NCBI GenBank assembly: GCA_902783535.1
Contig: CACZRJ010000057.1
Span: forward strand, 1-9,426
Length of the DNA: 9,426 nt
DNA from: an uncultured Ruminococcus sp.
GTDB lineage: Bacteria; Bacillota; Clostridia; Oscillospirales; CAG-382
Reading direction: 5' to 3'
A model generated the notes under the pieces. The model was given only the letters and a program-made list of their open reading frames with translations, did not search any database and was not told the origin of the DNA. Position 1 is the first letter of the stretch. Each line of letters begins with the position of its first letter. This document shows, in pieces, positions 1 to 9,341 of the stretch. The translations under genes and the position numbers were made by a program.

Positions 1-78
1 AACGCAGAGATTGAAAAGCAAATTCCCGTGGCGTACTGCGAACGGTTCGGGCTCGATACCGGTGACTCAAAGGGCTGA
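1..78 (+). pseudogene. 3' remnant of a possible ArdC-like zincin metallopeptidase gene
   Basis: Frame 1 is open from the window edge to a TGA at 76-78 and gives 25 residues ending in VAYCERFGLDTGDSKG. From memory, ArdC-like (antirestriction or plasmid-type) metallopeptidases of clostridial mobile elements carry a similar block: an acidic E-x-E segment, then a V-A-Y motif, a helix with C-x-x-F/Y-G-I/L-D-T, then a Y-S-F-x-Y-I segment. Here two residues seem to be missing after VAY, and the frame stops just where the Y-S-F segment should begin. The same frame after the stop (79-189) reads EYSTDGMFSEGR, which may be a worn version of the missing part. The most likely reading is a broken leftover of an integrated element. 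It could instead be the intact end of an unrelated gene. The resemblance is by eye only, and the fragment is short. Confidence 0.4.
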
Positions 79-161
79 TTTGAGTATTCGACAGACGGCA
101 TGTTCTCAGAAGGGCGGAAATCAGTCGAAACTTGCGGCAGAAACGGAAAAACTTTCGAACA

Positions 162-176
162 ACTTTTGACAAAAGT
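162..176. promoter_or_regulatory. 15-bp palindrome over the -35 box, candidate operator
   Basis: ACTTTTGACAAAAGT is a perfect inverted repeat with 7-bp arms around one central base, and it contains the whole -35 hexamer. The one-base centre rules out an RNA hairpin, so a dimeric repressor site is the natural reading. No regulator gene is adjacent within the window, so the binding protein is unknown. Confidence 0.4.
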
Positions 177-193
177 ACTTGAATTTTGATAAA
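166..193 (+). promoter_or_regulatory. Probable sigma-A promoter of the aldo/keto reductase gene
   Basis: A perfect TTGACA (166-171) is followed after 16 bases by GATAAA (188-193), a fair -10 match; one base later ATAAAT gives a 17-base spacer. The surroundings are AT-rich, unlike the coding DNA on either side. It would give a 5' untranslated region of roughly 55 bases before the start at 255. Weaker -10-like boxes lie at 205-210 and 226-231 but have no well-spaced -35 partner. Confidence 0.5.
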
Positions 194-244
194 TCGTGTT
201 GAACTATTCTAAGCAGTTTAGCACTTATTATCAGAACGACGAAT

Positions 245-249
245 GGAGG
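245..249 (+). promoter_or_regulatory. Ribosome binding site that fixes the reductase start
   Basis: GGAGG lies 5 bases before the ATG at 255. An in-frame ATG at 243 overlaps this site and has no Shine-Dalgarno sequence of its own. The start at 255 is therefore preferred, and the predicted protein loses the four residues MEAV. Confidence 0.8.
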
Positions 250-254
250 CCGTC

Positions 255-1439
255 ATGCAATACAGAAAAGACAGAAACGGCGACGAGCTGTCGGCGCTCG
301 GGTACGGGTGCATGCGTTTTTCCCGCAAGGGCGGGGGCATCGACCTGGAGAAGACGGAAAAGGAATTGCTGAAAGCGTACGGTGCGGGAGTGAATTATTT
401 CGATACCGCGTATATCTATCCCGGCTCGGAAGCGGCGCTCGGGACCATACTCAAAAAGAACGGCATCCGGGAAAAGGTGAAGATCGCGACCAAACTCCCG
501 CAGTATCTCGTGTCCTCCGCTGCAGGAGCCGAAAAGTATTTCCGCGAAGAGCTGTCCCGTCTTCAGACGGACTACGTCGACTATTACCTCATGCATCACA
601 TGACGGACCCGGCGCAGTGGGACAAACTCGTCTCCGCAGGGATCCCCGAATGGATCGAAGAAAAGAAGAAGTCGGGAGAGATCAGGAACATCGGATTCTC
701 CTACCACGGAAACACGGAACGGTTTGTGGAGATCCTGAACGCCTATGACTGGGACTTCTGCCAGATCCAGTACAACTACATCGACGAGCATTCCCAGGCG
801 GGAAGAGCGGGGCTGCATGCCGCGGCCGCGAAGGGGATCCCGGTGATCATCATGGAGCCGCTGCGCGGCGGAAAACTGGTCGGACTTCTGCCGAAGGAAG
901 CTAAAGAAATGATCGCTTCCCACGAGCACGGATGGTCAGCCGCGGGATGGGCCTTCCGCTGGCTTTACAATCAGCCCGAAGTGACCGTCGTCCTGTCGGG
1001 GATGAATTCCGAGGAAATGGTCGAGGAAAACGTCCGCACGGCGGAAGAGGCGCTGCCCGGTTCGCTGACCGAACAGGATCTCGCTTTCTATGAGGAACTG
1101 AAAAAGATCATCAAAGCGAAGGAGAAGGTGCCCTGCACCGGATGCCGCTACTGCATGCCGTGTCCGAAGGGTGTGGACATTCCGTCCGCTTTCCTGCATT
1201 ACAACCTGATGTACAGCGAGTCCAGGCAGGACGGACGGAAAGGGTACTATCAGTCCACAGTGCTGACGAAGCAGCCGGCGGTCGCCACGCAGTGCGTCAA
1301 ATGCGGGAAATGCGAAAAGCGCTGCCCGCAGTCCATTCCCATCAGGGAAAAACTGAAAGAAGCGGACAGGCATCTCCGGCCGTATCCGATCCGCCCGGCG
1401 CTCGCGATCGCGAGAAAATTCTTCACAAGAGGAAAATAG
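255..1439 (+). CDS. Aldo/keto reductase with C-terminal 4Fe-4S ferredoxin domain (COG1453 type)
   Basis: This is a cytosolic oxidoreductase of 394 aa, predicted to reduce aldehydes or ketones with a nicotinamide cofactor; the true substrate is unknown. Residues 1 to about 270 form an aldo/keto reductase barrel. The expected catalytic tetrad is present: Asp50 and Tyr55 in NYFDTAYIYPGSE, Lys80 in KIATKLP, and His114 in YYLMHHM. A late LSGMNSEEMVEEN block matches the cofactor-binding end of the barrel. The tail has two cysteine clusters, Cys294/297/300/303 (CxxCxYCxPCP) and Cys347/350/353/357 (CxxCxxCxxxCP), which should hold two 4Fe-4S clusters and allow electron exchange with ferredoxin-like partners. 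Length and architecture are typical of the family in anaerobes. It has its own promoter upstream. There is no terminator before secA, so some read-through is possible. The gene contains a TCA codon that secA avoids, which suggests weaker codon bias. Confidence 0.95.
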   Translation: MQYRKDRNGDELSALGYGCMRFSRKGGGIDLEKTEKELLKAYGAGVNYFDTAYIYPGSEAALGTILKKNGIREKVKIATKLPQYLVSSAAGAEKYFREELSRLQTDYVDYYLMHHMTDPAQWDKLVSAGIPEWIEEKKKSGEIRNIGFSYHGNTERFVEILNAYDWDFCQIQYNYIDEHSQAGRAGLHAAAAKGIPVIIMEPLRGGKLVGLLPKEAKEMIASHEHGWSAAGWAFRWLYNQPEVTVVLSGMNSEEMVEENVRTAEEALPGSLTEQDLAFYEELKKIIKAKEKVPCTGCRYCMPCPKGVDIPSAFLHYNLMYSESRQDGRKGYYQSTVLTKQPAVATQCVKCGKCEKRCPQSIPIREKLKEADRHLRPYPIRPALAIARKFFTRGK

Positions 1440-1459
1440 GACGGAAAATTCACAATTTG

Positions 1460-1491
1460 TTGTTTCTTTTTCACCGGACCGGTGATAGAAT
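1460..1491 (+). promoter_or_regulatory. Probable extended -10 promoter of secA
   Basis: TAGAAT at 1486-1491 is preceded by TG one base upstream (1483-1484), an extended -10 element. The -35 region is weak: TTTCTT at 1463-1468 gives a 17-base spacer, and TTGTTT at 1460-1465 gives 20. Transcription would begin near 1498, leaving a short leader of about 25 bases before the secA start. The whole 84-base gap is much more AT-rich than the flanking genes. Confidence 0.5.
1471..1485. promoter_or_regulatory. 15-bp palindrome inside the secA promoter
   Basis: TCACCGGACCGGTGA is a perfect inverted repeat with 7-bp arms around one base. It sits between the -35 region and the -10 box and overlaps the extended TG. 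The one-base centre and the lack of a following T-run argue against a terminator. It is a candidate operator of unknown partner, although GC-rich palindromes can arise by chance. Confidence 0.35.
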
Positions 1492-1514
1492 GACTGTGAT
1501 CAGAAATCGTTTTT

Positions 1515-1519
1515 GGAGG
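1515..1519 (+). promoter_or_regulatory. Ribosome binding site of secA
   Basis: GGAGG stands 4 bases before the ATG at 1524. It supports that start, and the resulting N-terminus (MALFSKLFGTYSEKQIKKI) is typical of SecA. Confidence 0.8.
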
Positions 1520-1523
1520 CATC

Positions 1524-4283
<2,760 letters not shown>

Positions 4284-4300
4284 GGACATTTTGAAGGATT

Positions 4301-4969
4301 ATGGGATTCGGAATCGCTTTTTTGGGATACTGCTTTCTGCTCCTGCATCAGACGGGGCTCGGCGTCGTCGGCGCCCCGCTGCTGGCGTACGGGTTTTTCC
4401 TCGCCGGCCGGCTGCACCGGTATTTTTTCGGCGCGTCCGTTTCGGCGCTGCTGATGCTTCCGCGCTCCGTCATCATTCTGCTTGACATCTTCCTGCCCCT
4501 TGCCGGCGCGGAATCGAAGATCGCGGAGTCCCATCCGGTCCTGAATCTCGTCACCTATCTTCTGTTCCTGATCGCGTGGATGTCCATGATCTTCTGGCAC
4601 TGCACGGCCGTCCGTCTCATCGCGAAGGAAAACGGGGCGGAGAAACTGGAAAAGCAGGCGAACAACCGCCTTTACATTTCCGCGGTCGTCATCCTGCTCG
4701 CGATCTCGCTCGTCGTCATGCAGCAGATCATCACCGAGCAGGCGATCATTTTGATCACATATCTCGCCATTTACGTCGTCATGATCCTGCAGATCCTTTT
4801 CACGCACACCTGCTTCGTTCTGATCACGTCGGAAAAACAGTATGCGGAGGACAAGCTGTACGTCATCGAACAGAACCGCGCGGCCGCGGAAAAGAGGGAA
4901 AAGGACCGCGAAAAGTTCGGTTCCGACGGAACGGAGACACGCGGAAAGAAACGGAAAAAGAAAAAATAG
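4301..4969 (+). CDS. Unknown polytopic membrane protein (222 aa) downstream of secA
   Basis: I do not recognise a named family. The protein has about six hydrophobic segments, near residues 2-15, 22-35, 42-68, 81-103, 121-143 and 147-171. A lysine- and arginine-rich, probably cytoplasmic tail follows (about 176-222) and ends in GKKRKKKK. No catalytic or metal-binding motif is visible. The gene begins 17 bases after the secA stop, so co-transcription is likely. The start is slightly uncertain: GAAGGA ends only 2 bases before the ATG, which is close for a Shine-Dalgarno sequence, while a better-spaced AAGGA (4282-4286) points to a TTG at 4291 in another frame that does not continue as a plausible protein. 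An in-frame TGA at 4292-4294 rules out a longer version. Its helix pattern resembles half of the next gene product, so the two may share a domain. It is probably a real gene; the function is open. Confidence 0.8.
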   Translation: MGFGIAFLGYCFLLLHQTGLGVVGAPLLAYGFFLAGRLHRYFFGASVSALLMLPRSVIILLDIFLPLAGAESKIAESHPVLNLVTYLLFLIAWMSMIFWHCTAVRLIAKENGAEKLEKQANNRLYISAVVILLAISLVVMQQIITEQAIILITYLAIYVVMILQILFTHTCFVLITSEKQYAEDKLYVIEQNRAAAEKREKDREKFGSDGTETRGKKRKKKK

Positions 4970-4994
4970 AATGACGAAAAAACCGGATCCGCGG

Positions 4995-5003
4995 GGAAGG
5001 GGG
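4995..5003 (+). promoter_or_regulatory. Purine-rich ribosome binding site for a TTG start
   Basis: GGAAGGGGG lies 8 bases before TTG at 5012. No ATG or GTG exists in this frame between the previous stop (4967-4969) and the first membrane helix, so this site and the TTG define the most likely start of the following gene. Confidence 0.55.
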
Positions 5004-5011
5004 AAAACGCG

Positions 5012-6400
5012 TTGGAGAATGCTCCCGGCACGAAAGCGAAAAGAAAAATCGGACTGAACGGCATCCTTCTGGCCGCCGGATTCCTTTTTCTCGCCAACCC
5101 GCTTTACGCCTGCGTCGACATTTTGCCGGACACGATCGGCTGGATGCTCATCTGGTTTTCGATCCGGTCCTGCGCCGAACGGAACGACCGCTTTTACCAG
5201 GCCAGGAAATGGGCGCTCGTTAACGCGGTCGCGAGTCTTCTGCGCGTCTTCTTCATGTTCGCTTTCCCGGTCGGCTCGACGCTCCCTTCCAACGTCATGG
5301 CCTCGACGGCCGCCGCCGTCCTGATCGACGTCGCCGGAATGATCGTTTTCTTCCGCGCGTTCTACAAGGGATTCGAGGAGCTTTCGCGCTCCGCGTCCGA
5401 CCAGACGCTCTATCTCAAAACGGAGAACGACCGCTTTCTTTCCGTTTTCTTCGCGATCGCGCGCGCCGTCTGCGCGTTCCTGCCGGAACTGACGGCCGCC
5501 GCTTCGCTCTTCACCGGCCATTACGGTCCGGAGGATTTGAACGTGGATGACCCCGAGGGGCTGTATCTGTTTCTGCAGCAGCTCGGCGGCGGGCGCGAGA
5601 TGATCTGGACGATCTTTGCGGTTTTCGCATTGATCGCGGCAGTCGTATGGCTGATCCACGTGCTTCCGCGGCTGGTCCGGTTCGCTTCGGATCCGGGCGT
5701 TGCCGGAAAGGTGAGTGAAGACCGGAGCGAGGAAGAACTGACCGCCTCCGGACGGGACAGGACCGGAGCAGGCTGGCTGACGGGTTCGAAATTCCTGCTC
5801 GGACTTTCCGCCGTCTTCTGCCTGGATCTCCAGGCGGACGGTTTCCGGTTCCTGCCGTTCGCGCTCTTCCCGGCCATGCTCATTCTCGTGCTGATCACGC
5901 TGGACCGTTTCCGCTCCGCGCAGCATCAGGAAAAACTGTTCAAAAGGCACGCGGTCTGGTTCGGCGCTTCCGCTCTTCTGTTTTTGGGATTCGAGTTTTA
6001 CAGACGGTTCGCGACCGTCTGGGACGGCCGCGCGTTCGAAGAGACGGCCGTCTGGCAGCTGATCCTTTCCGCGCTCTGGCTGCTCGCCGCCTCCTTCGTC
6101 CTGTTCTGCGGATGGTCGAGATTCGCGCTGGACGCGGACAGGCTCTCATCCCCGTATCACGGGGTCGGGTGCCTGCATCTGTACGGGCTTCCGTACTGGC
6201 TTCTGACGATCGTTTGCGGACTGCATCTCGTATCGGCGTCTCTGCCCGCGCTCGACCGGATACTGATCGCGCCCCGGGTCGTCGCGATCGCTGTTTTCGC
6301 CTTCGTGCTCTTCCGCCGGATGTCCATGCTGGAAGAACAGATCCGCCTCCGGCTGTCCGAAGAGCCTCCGGAGATCCTGCACCGGAAGGAAAAAAACTGA
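5012..6400 (+). CDS. Unknown polytopic membrane protein (462 aa) with a DILPDTIGW motif
   Basis: The family has no name I know. The protein is very hydrophobic, with about twelve segments: near residues 14-33, 38-52, 67-88, 98-117, 140-165, 196-220, then 258-275, 280-298, 314-332, 347-368, 385-408 and 420-436. The first hairpin contains NPLYACVDILPDTIGWMLI. A similar N/D-x-LPD-x-IG-x-x-L motif occurs, as I recall, in uncharacterised clostridial membrane proteins. A hydrophilic linker (about 226-257) separates two halves whose helix order and several motifs match, suggesting an internal duplication. The N-terminus is short and basic, with no cleavable signal peptide. The start is TTG at 5012, chosen as described for the ribosome binding site. 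The gene follows the 222-aa membrane gene after 42 bases in the same frame and ends 15 bases before a strong terminator, so it is the last gene of the probable secA transcript. Confidence 0.8.
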   Translation: MENAPGTKAKRKIGLNGILLAAGFLFLANPLYACVDILPDTIGWMLIWFSIRSCAERNDRFYQARKWALVNAVASLLRVFFMFAFPVGSTLPSNVMASTAAAVLIDVAGMIVFFRAFYKGFEELSRSASDQTLYLKTENDRFLSVFFAIARAVCAFLPELTAAASLFTGHYGPEDLNVDDPEGLYLFLQQLGGGREMIWTIFAVFALIAAVVWLIHVLPRLVRFASDPGVAGKVSEDRSEEELTASGRDRTGAGWLTGSKFLLGLSAVFCLDLQADGFRFLPFALFPAMLILVLITLDRFRSAQHQEKLFKRHAVWFGASALLFLGFEFYRRFATVWDGRAFEETAVWQLILSALWLLAASFVLFCGWSRFALDADRLSSPYHGVGCLHLYGLPYWLLTIVCGLHLVSASLPALDRILIAPRVVAIAVFAFVLFRRMSMLEEQIRLRLSEEPPEILHRKEKN

Positions 6401-6410
6401 AAAGCAAACA

Positions 6411-6457
6411 AAAAGCCCGCGCCGCGCGGATCGGACGATCCGCGGTGCGCGGGTTTT
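6411..6457. terminator. Bidirectional intrinsic terminator between convergent genes
   Basis: Arms 6416-6432 and 6437-6453 pair at 15 of 17 positions around a GGAC loop, with two mismatches near the middle. TTTT follows at 6454-6457 on the + strand. On the - strand the hairpin is followed by a longer T-rich run (complement of the A-rich 6401-6414). It lies 10 bases past the + gene stop and 10 bases past the - gene stop, so it can end both transcripts; the minus-strand version has the better T-tract. Confidence 0.88.
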
Positions 6458-6467
6458 CGGTTTGGTC

Positions 6468-9335
6468 TCAGGCGACGTCGGAAAGCTTCAGGTCCTTGAT
6501 CTTTCTGAGCGCGATCCGGTAGATGACGATGGTGAAGAAGATCGTGATCGCCGCGGCAATGAGGATCGCGAGCGGGTTCGGCGTCATGATGAAGAGCGTG
6601 TAGCTTTTGCCGAGCGCGGGCATCAGCGTACGGAAGAGAAGGATGCCGACGAATGTGCCCAGAAGAACTCCGGCCGCCGAGGTGATGATCGCCTCCCGGG
6701 TGATGTAGTTCTTGACCTCCTTCGTCGTGAATCCGTTGACGCGCATGATGGTCAGCTCGCGTTTTTTCTGCAGGATGCAGATGTTGACGAGGTTCGTCAG
6801 GATGACCGCCGACATCAGTCCCGCCGCCACGACCAGGATGGAGATCATAATGATGAGCAGGTCGGTAAATCCGTTGAACAGGACGCGCAGCTCGTCTGAT
6901 CTGGTCAGTTTCTCAAAACCTTCCATTTTGCCGAGTCTGCTCTCCATGTCCTCCAGCGAGACGCCCGGATGGCGGACGAGAAGCGCGTTCGAGCGGACTT
7001 TCGCTTCCGCAAACACGTATTTGTAGCATTCTTCGCTCATCAGGATCGACTGACCGAGATAGTTTTCGAAGATCCCGGCGATCTTGGCGTTATGCGCGCC
7101 GCCGGCCGGGTCCATCAGAACGCAGTTGTCTCCGGGGGAGAGATTGTAGGTCCGCGCGTAGGAATGGGGCAGCATGACGCCGGACGACGTGTCCGGAAGT
7201 TCCCCGTCCGGTCCGTCGAACACGCCTTTGAGCGGGAAATAGGCGCTGATCTGCCGGAGATCGCCGATGATATATTCCGCCGGGTCTGTCGCGTTGAGCG
7301 TCTTGAATGCGCCTGATATGATCCGGACGCGGACGGATTCTCCTCCGGCTTCCTTGATGGCGCTCTCGATGCTCGCGATGTCTTCCTCTTTCGCGTTCGG
7401 GTCGATGTTGACGGTGGAGTTGAATGTGGTGAGTTCATCGTACTGAAGGTCGAGCGTATTCCGGATGGACAGATACGTGGAGAATCCCGTCAGGATCAAA
7501 GCGCAGCAGCCGCCGACGCTGACGATGGTCACCAGGATCCGCTTCGCGTCGGTGCGCATGTTCCTGAAAATGAGCCTCTGATAGAGGGAGAGGGCGCTTT
7601 TTCTGCTTTTCTTCGTCTTCTTCAGTCCGGCCGTATCTCCGCCCGCCATCAGCGTGACGGCGGAGGAACGGAGCAGTTTGAAGCTGGCGAACAGGACCGC
7701 CGCGACGGCCAGAAGAATGTTCGCGCCGCTCACGACCGCGACCTGCCACGGAATGACGGCCACCGACGGGACGCCGGAAACGTAGTTCCGTCCGTAGGCG
7801 TAAGTCAGAAATCTCTGCAGAACCTGGATCCCGCCCAGCAGGCCGAGCCCGGTGCCGAGGACGGTCGCGACGCCGCCGAAGATCATGTATTTCCCGAAGA
7901 TCTCGCTGTTGCGGAAACCGAACGCTTTCGTGGTCCCGACCAGCTTCCGCTGTTCGTCGACCAGTTTTCCGACCGTCGCGTAGATGACGATGGCCGCGAT
8001 GACGATGAACAGGAGCGTGAAGCGGATGGAAATGACCCGGATGCCCGTGATGTTCATCTCCATGTGCATGTATCCGGGATTCATCCGGACGTCGAGCAGC
8101 ATCCAGACGGCGTCGTATTCCAGGCTGGACCGTTGGCCGTTCAGGTGCTCGAGCGTTTCGATGTAGCGGTCCCGCCCGAGGTTCCAGATCTTCGCGCACG
8201 CGAGAAGCTTGTCATAGTACTTGAGGTCCATCTTGTTGACGACGTCCTGCGCCTTCCGGATCTCTTCTTCGCTCGGCTTGAATCCGGTGAGGTCGATGCC
8301 GTACACTTTCAGCATGTCCGCCTGGGCGACCAGCTGGTCGACCAGGGAACTGACCAGATCTTCCTTTTCCGGAAGCGTGATGGTCACGCCTTTCAGAAAC
8401 TCGATCGAGCGCGCGTCGATGCTCTTGGCGGCCAGGTCCGGAATGGTGGACGCGGTGGCGGCCGTGATCCTTTCCAGCACCTTGTTCGCCTCTTCCTCCG
8501 AGCACCCTTTGAACGCCATGATGAGCATGCGGGCGACGGGATCGAACGCGCTTTCACGGAACTGCGTGATCCCCGCGGTCAGCTTGTCCCAGAAGTCGAT
8601 CAGGTTTTTCCGGGCCGACGCGACGCTCAGTTCCTCCAGCGGTCTGTTGAATTTTTCGACAAGGCGGTAGTATTCCTCGCTGAACCGGCCGATGCCCTCC
8701 GGCTTGTCCAGAATGATTTCGGCGTAGACTTTTCTGCCGTCCAGCTCCTTATCGTCGAACGCACATTCCGGAATGAGGGCGGTCACGCCGAAGGTGCTCC
8801 TGCGGACGACGTGGTCCGGGAGGAACGCTGTCCCGACGACGGTGAAGTTTTCCTCCTTCAGCAGCTTGAACTGCCCGGCGTCCTCGACGGAGACGGTGTC
8901 GCCGACCTTGACGCCGAGGCTGGTCATCAGATCCGGCTCGAGCAGGATCTCGTTTTCTTTTTCCGGAAGCCTTCCTTCCACCAGCTGAGGAAGATTGATC
9001 CGCTTCGGGAGAGACTGCACGCTGACCGAGACGGCGCCGGACTTTCCGAGGATCTTCCCGGCCGTCCTCATCTGGCCTTCGACGTCCTTAATGCCTTCCA
9101 TGCCCGCGATCTCGACAAGGTCCTCTTCCGTGAACATGATCGAGGAAACGGCTTCAATGTCGCGGTAGTTCTGCTGATCGTAGTATTCCGTGCCTCTGTC
9201 CGCGAGCGCCTTGGAGGCGAAGCTGATGCCCGTGAAGCACGTGACGGACATGAAGGCGATCAGAATGATGGATATGAACGAAACCTTCTGCTTTCCGATG
9301 GTCCGGAAAGCGTCTTTGATCTGTGTCCTCTTCAT
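6468..9335 (-). CDS. FtsX-like ABC transporter permease (MacB/LolCDE-type, type VII)
   Basis: This is a 955-aa membrane subunit of an ABC system that works with a cytosolic ATPase to expel a substrate or transmit force across the membrane; the substrate is unknown. Predicted helices lie near residues 17-38, 433-456, 484-507 and 529-553 in the first half, and 600-624, 824-853, 880-902 and 918-943 in the second. That is two four-helix FtsX units. The signature cytoplasmic loop appears twice: RKLVGTTKAFGFRNSEIFGKY (463-483) and RELTIMRVNGFTTKEVKNYI (859-878). The first outer domain (39-432) begins with a beta-rich MacB-like core, then continues as a long, mostly helical stretch (about 215-410). 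The second outer domain (625-823) is shorter and MacB-like. The ATG is 6 bases after the ATPase stop and in the same frame, with a weak GGTGA site before it. The size is usual for Firmicutes relatives. No regulatory gene is visible. Confidence 0.93.
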   Translation of the reverse strand: MKRTQIKDAFRTIGKQKVSFISIILIAFMSVTCFTGISFASKALADRGTEYYDQQNYRDIEAVSSIMFTEEDLVEIAGMEGIKDVEGQMRTAGKILGKSGAVSVSVQSLPKRINLPQLVEGRLPEKENEILLEPDLMTSLGVKVGDTVSVEDAGQFKLLKEENFTVVGTAFLPDHVVRRSTFGVTALIPECAFDDKELDGRKVYAEIILDKPEGIGRFSEEYYRLVEKFNRPLEELSVASARKNLIDFWDKLTAGITQFRESAFDPVARMLIMAFKGCSEEEANKVLERITAATASTIPDLAAKSIDARSIEFLKGVTITLPEKEDLVSSLVDQLVAQADMLKVYGIDLTGFKPSEEEIRKAQDVVNKMDLKYYDKLLACAKIWNLGRDRYIETLEHLNGQRSSLEYDAVWMLLDVRMNPGYMHMEMNITGIRVISIRFTLLFIVIAAIVIYATVGKLVDEQRKLVGTTKAFGFRNSEIFGKYMIFGGVATVLGTGLGLLGGIQVLQRFLTYAYGRNYVSGVPSVAVIPWQVAVVSGANILLAVAAVLFASFKLLRSSAVTLMAGGDTAGLKKTKKSRKSALSLYQRLIFRNMRTDAKRILVTIVSVGGCCALILTGFSTYLSIRNTLDLQYDELTTFNSTVNIDPNAKEEDIASIESAIKEAGGESVRVRIISGAFKTLNATDPAEYIIGDLRQISAYFPLKGVFDGPDGELPDTSSGVMLPHSYARTYNLSPGDNCVLMDPAGGAHNAKIAGIFENYLGQSILMSEECYKYVFAEAKVRSNALLVRHPGVSLEDMESRLGKMEGFEKLTRSDELRVLFNGFTDLLIIMISILVVAAGLMSAVILTNLVNICILQKKRELTIMRVNGFTTKEVKNYITREAIITSAAGVLLGTFVGILLFRTLMPALGKSYTLFIMTPNPLAILIAAAITIFFTIVIYRIALRKIKDLKLSDVA

Positions 9336-9341
9336 ATTGCG

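Noticed and set aside
75..129. Possible hairpins CTGATTT/AAATCAG (75-81 with 118-124) and TTCGAC/GTCGAA (87-92 with 124-129)
   Set aside because: The arms are short with loops of about 30-36 bases, they share a base so cannot both form, and there is no T-run. They are compatible with chance.
231..929. 232-codon minus-strand frame over the reductase
   Set aside because: The opposite strand encodes an intact reductase with all catalytic residues. The antisense product has no recognisable features.
1471..1491. The palindrome before secA read as a terminator of the reductase gene
   Set aside because: It has a one-base centre, which cannot form an RNA loop without losing pairs, and no T-run follows on either strand; the T-rich stretch lies before it on the plus strand.
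4291..4485. TTG-started 64-codon frame with a well-placed AAGGA
   Set aside because: After about 16 residues it becomes an Arg/Pro/Ala-rich shadow of the 222-aa frame. The ATG at 4301 gives a coherent membrane protein instead.
4971..5057. Small ATG frame of 28 codons directly after the 222-aa gene
   Set aside because: It gives an Arg/Lys-rich peptide overlapping the next gene in another frame, with no good ribosome site before the ATG and no family resemblance. A leader role cannot be excluded but is not supported.
6462..6899. 145-codon plus-strand frame within the permease gene
   Set aside because: It is an Asp/Arg-rich shadow of the FtsX-like permease, which has the diagnostic membrane and loop motifs on the minus strand.
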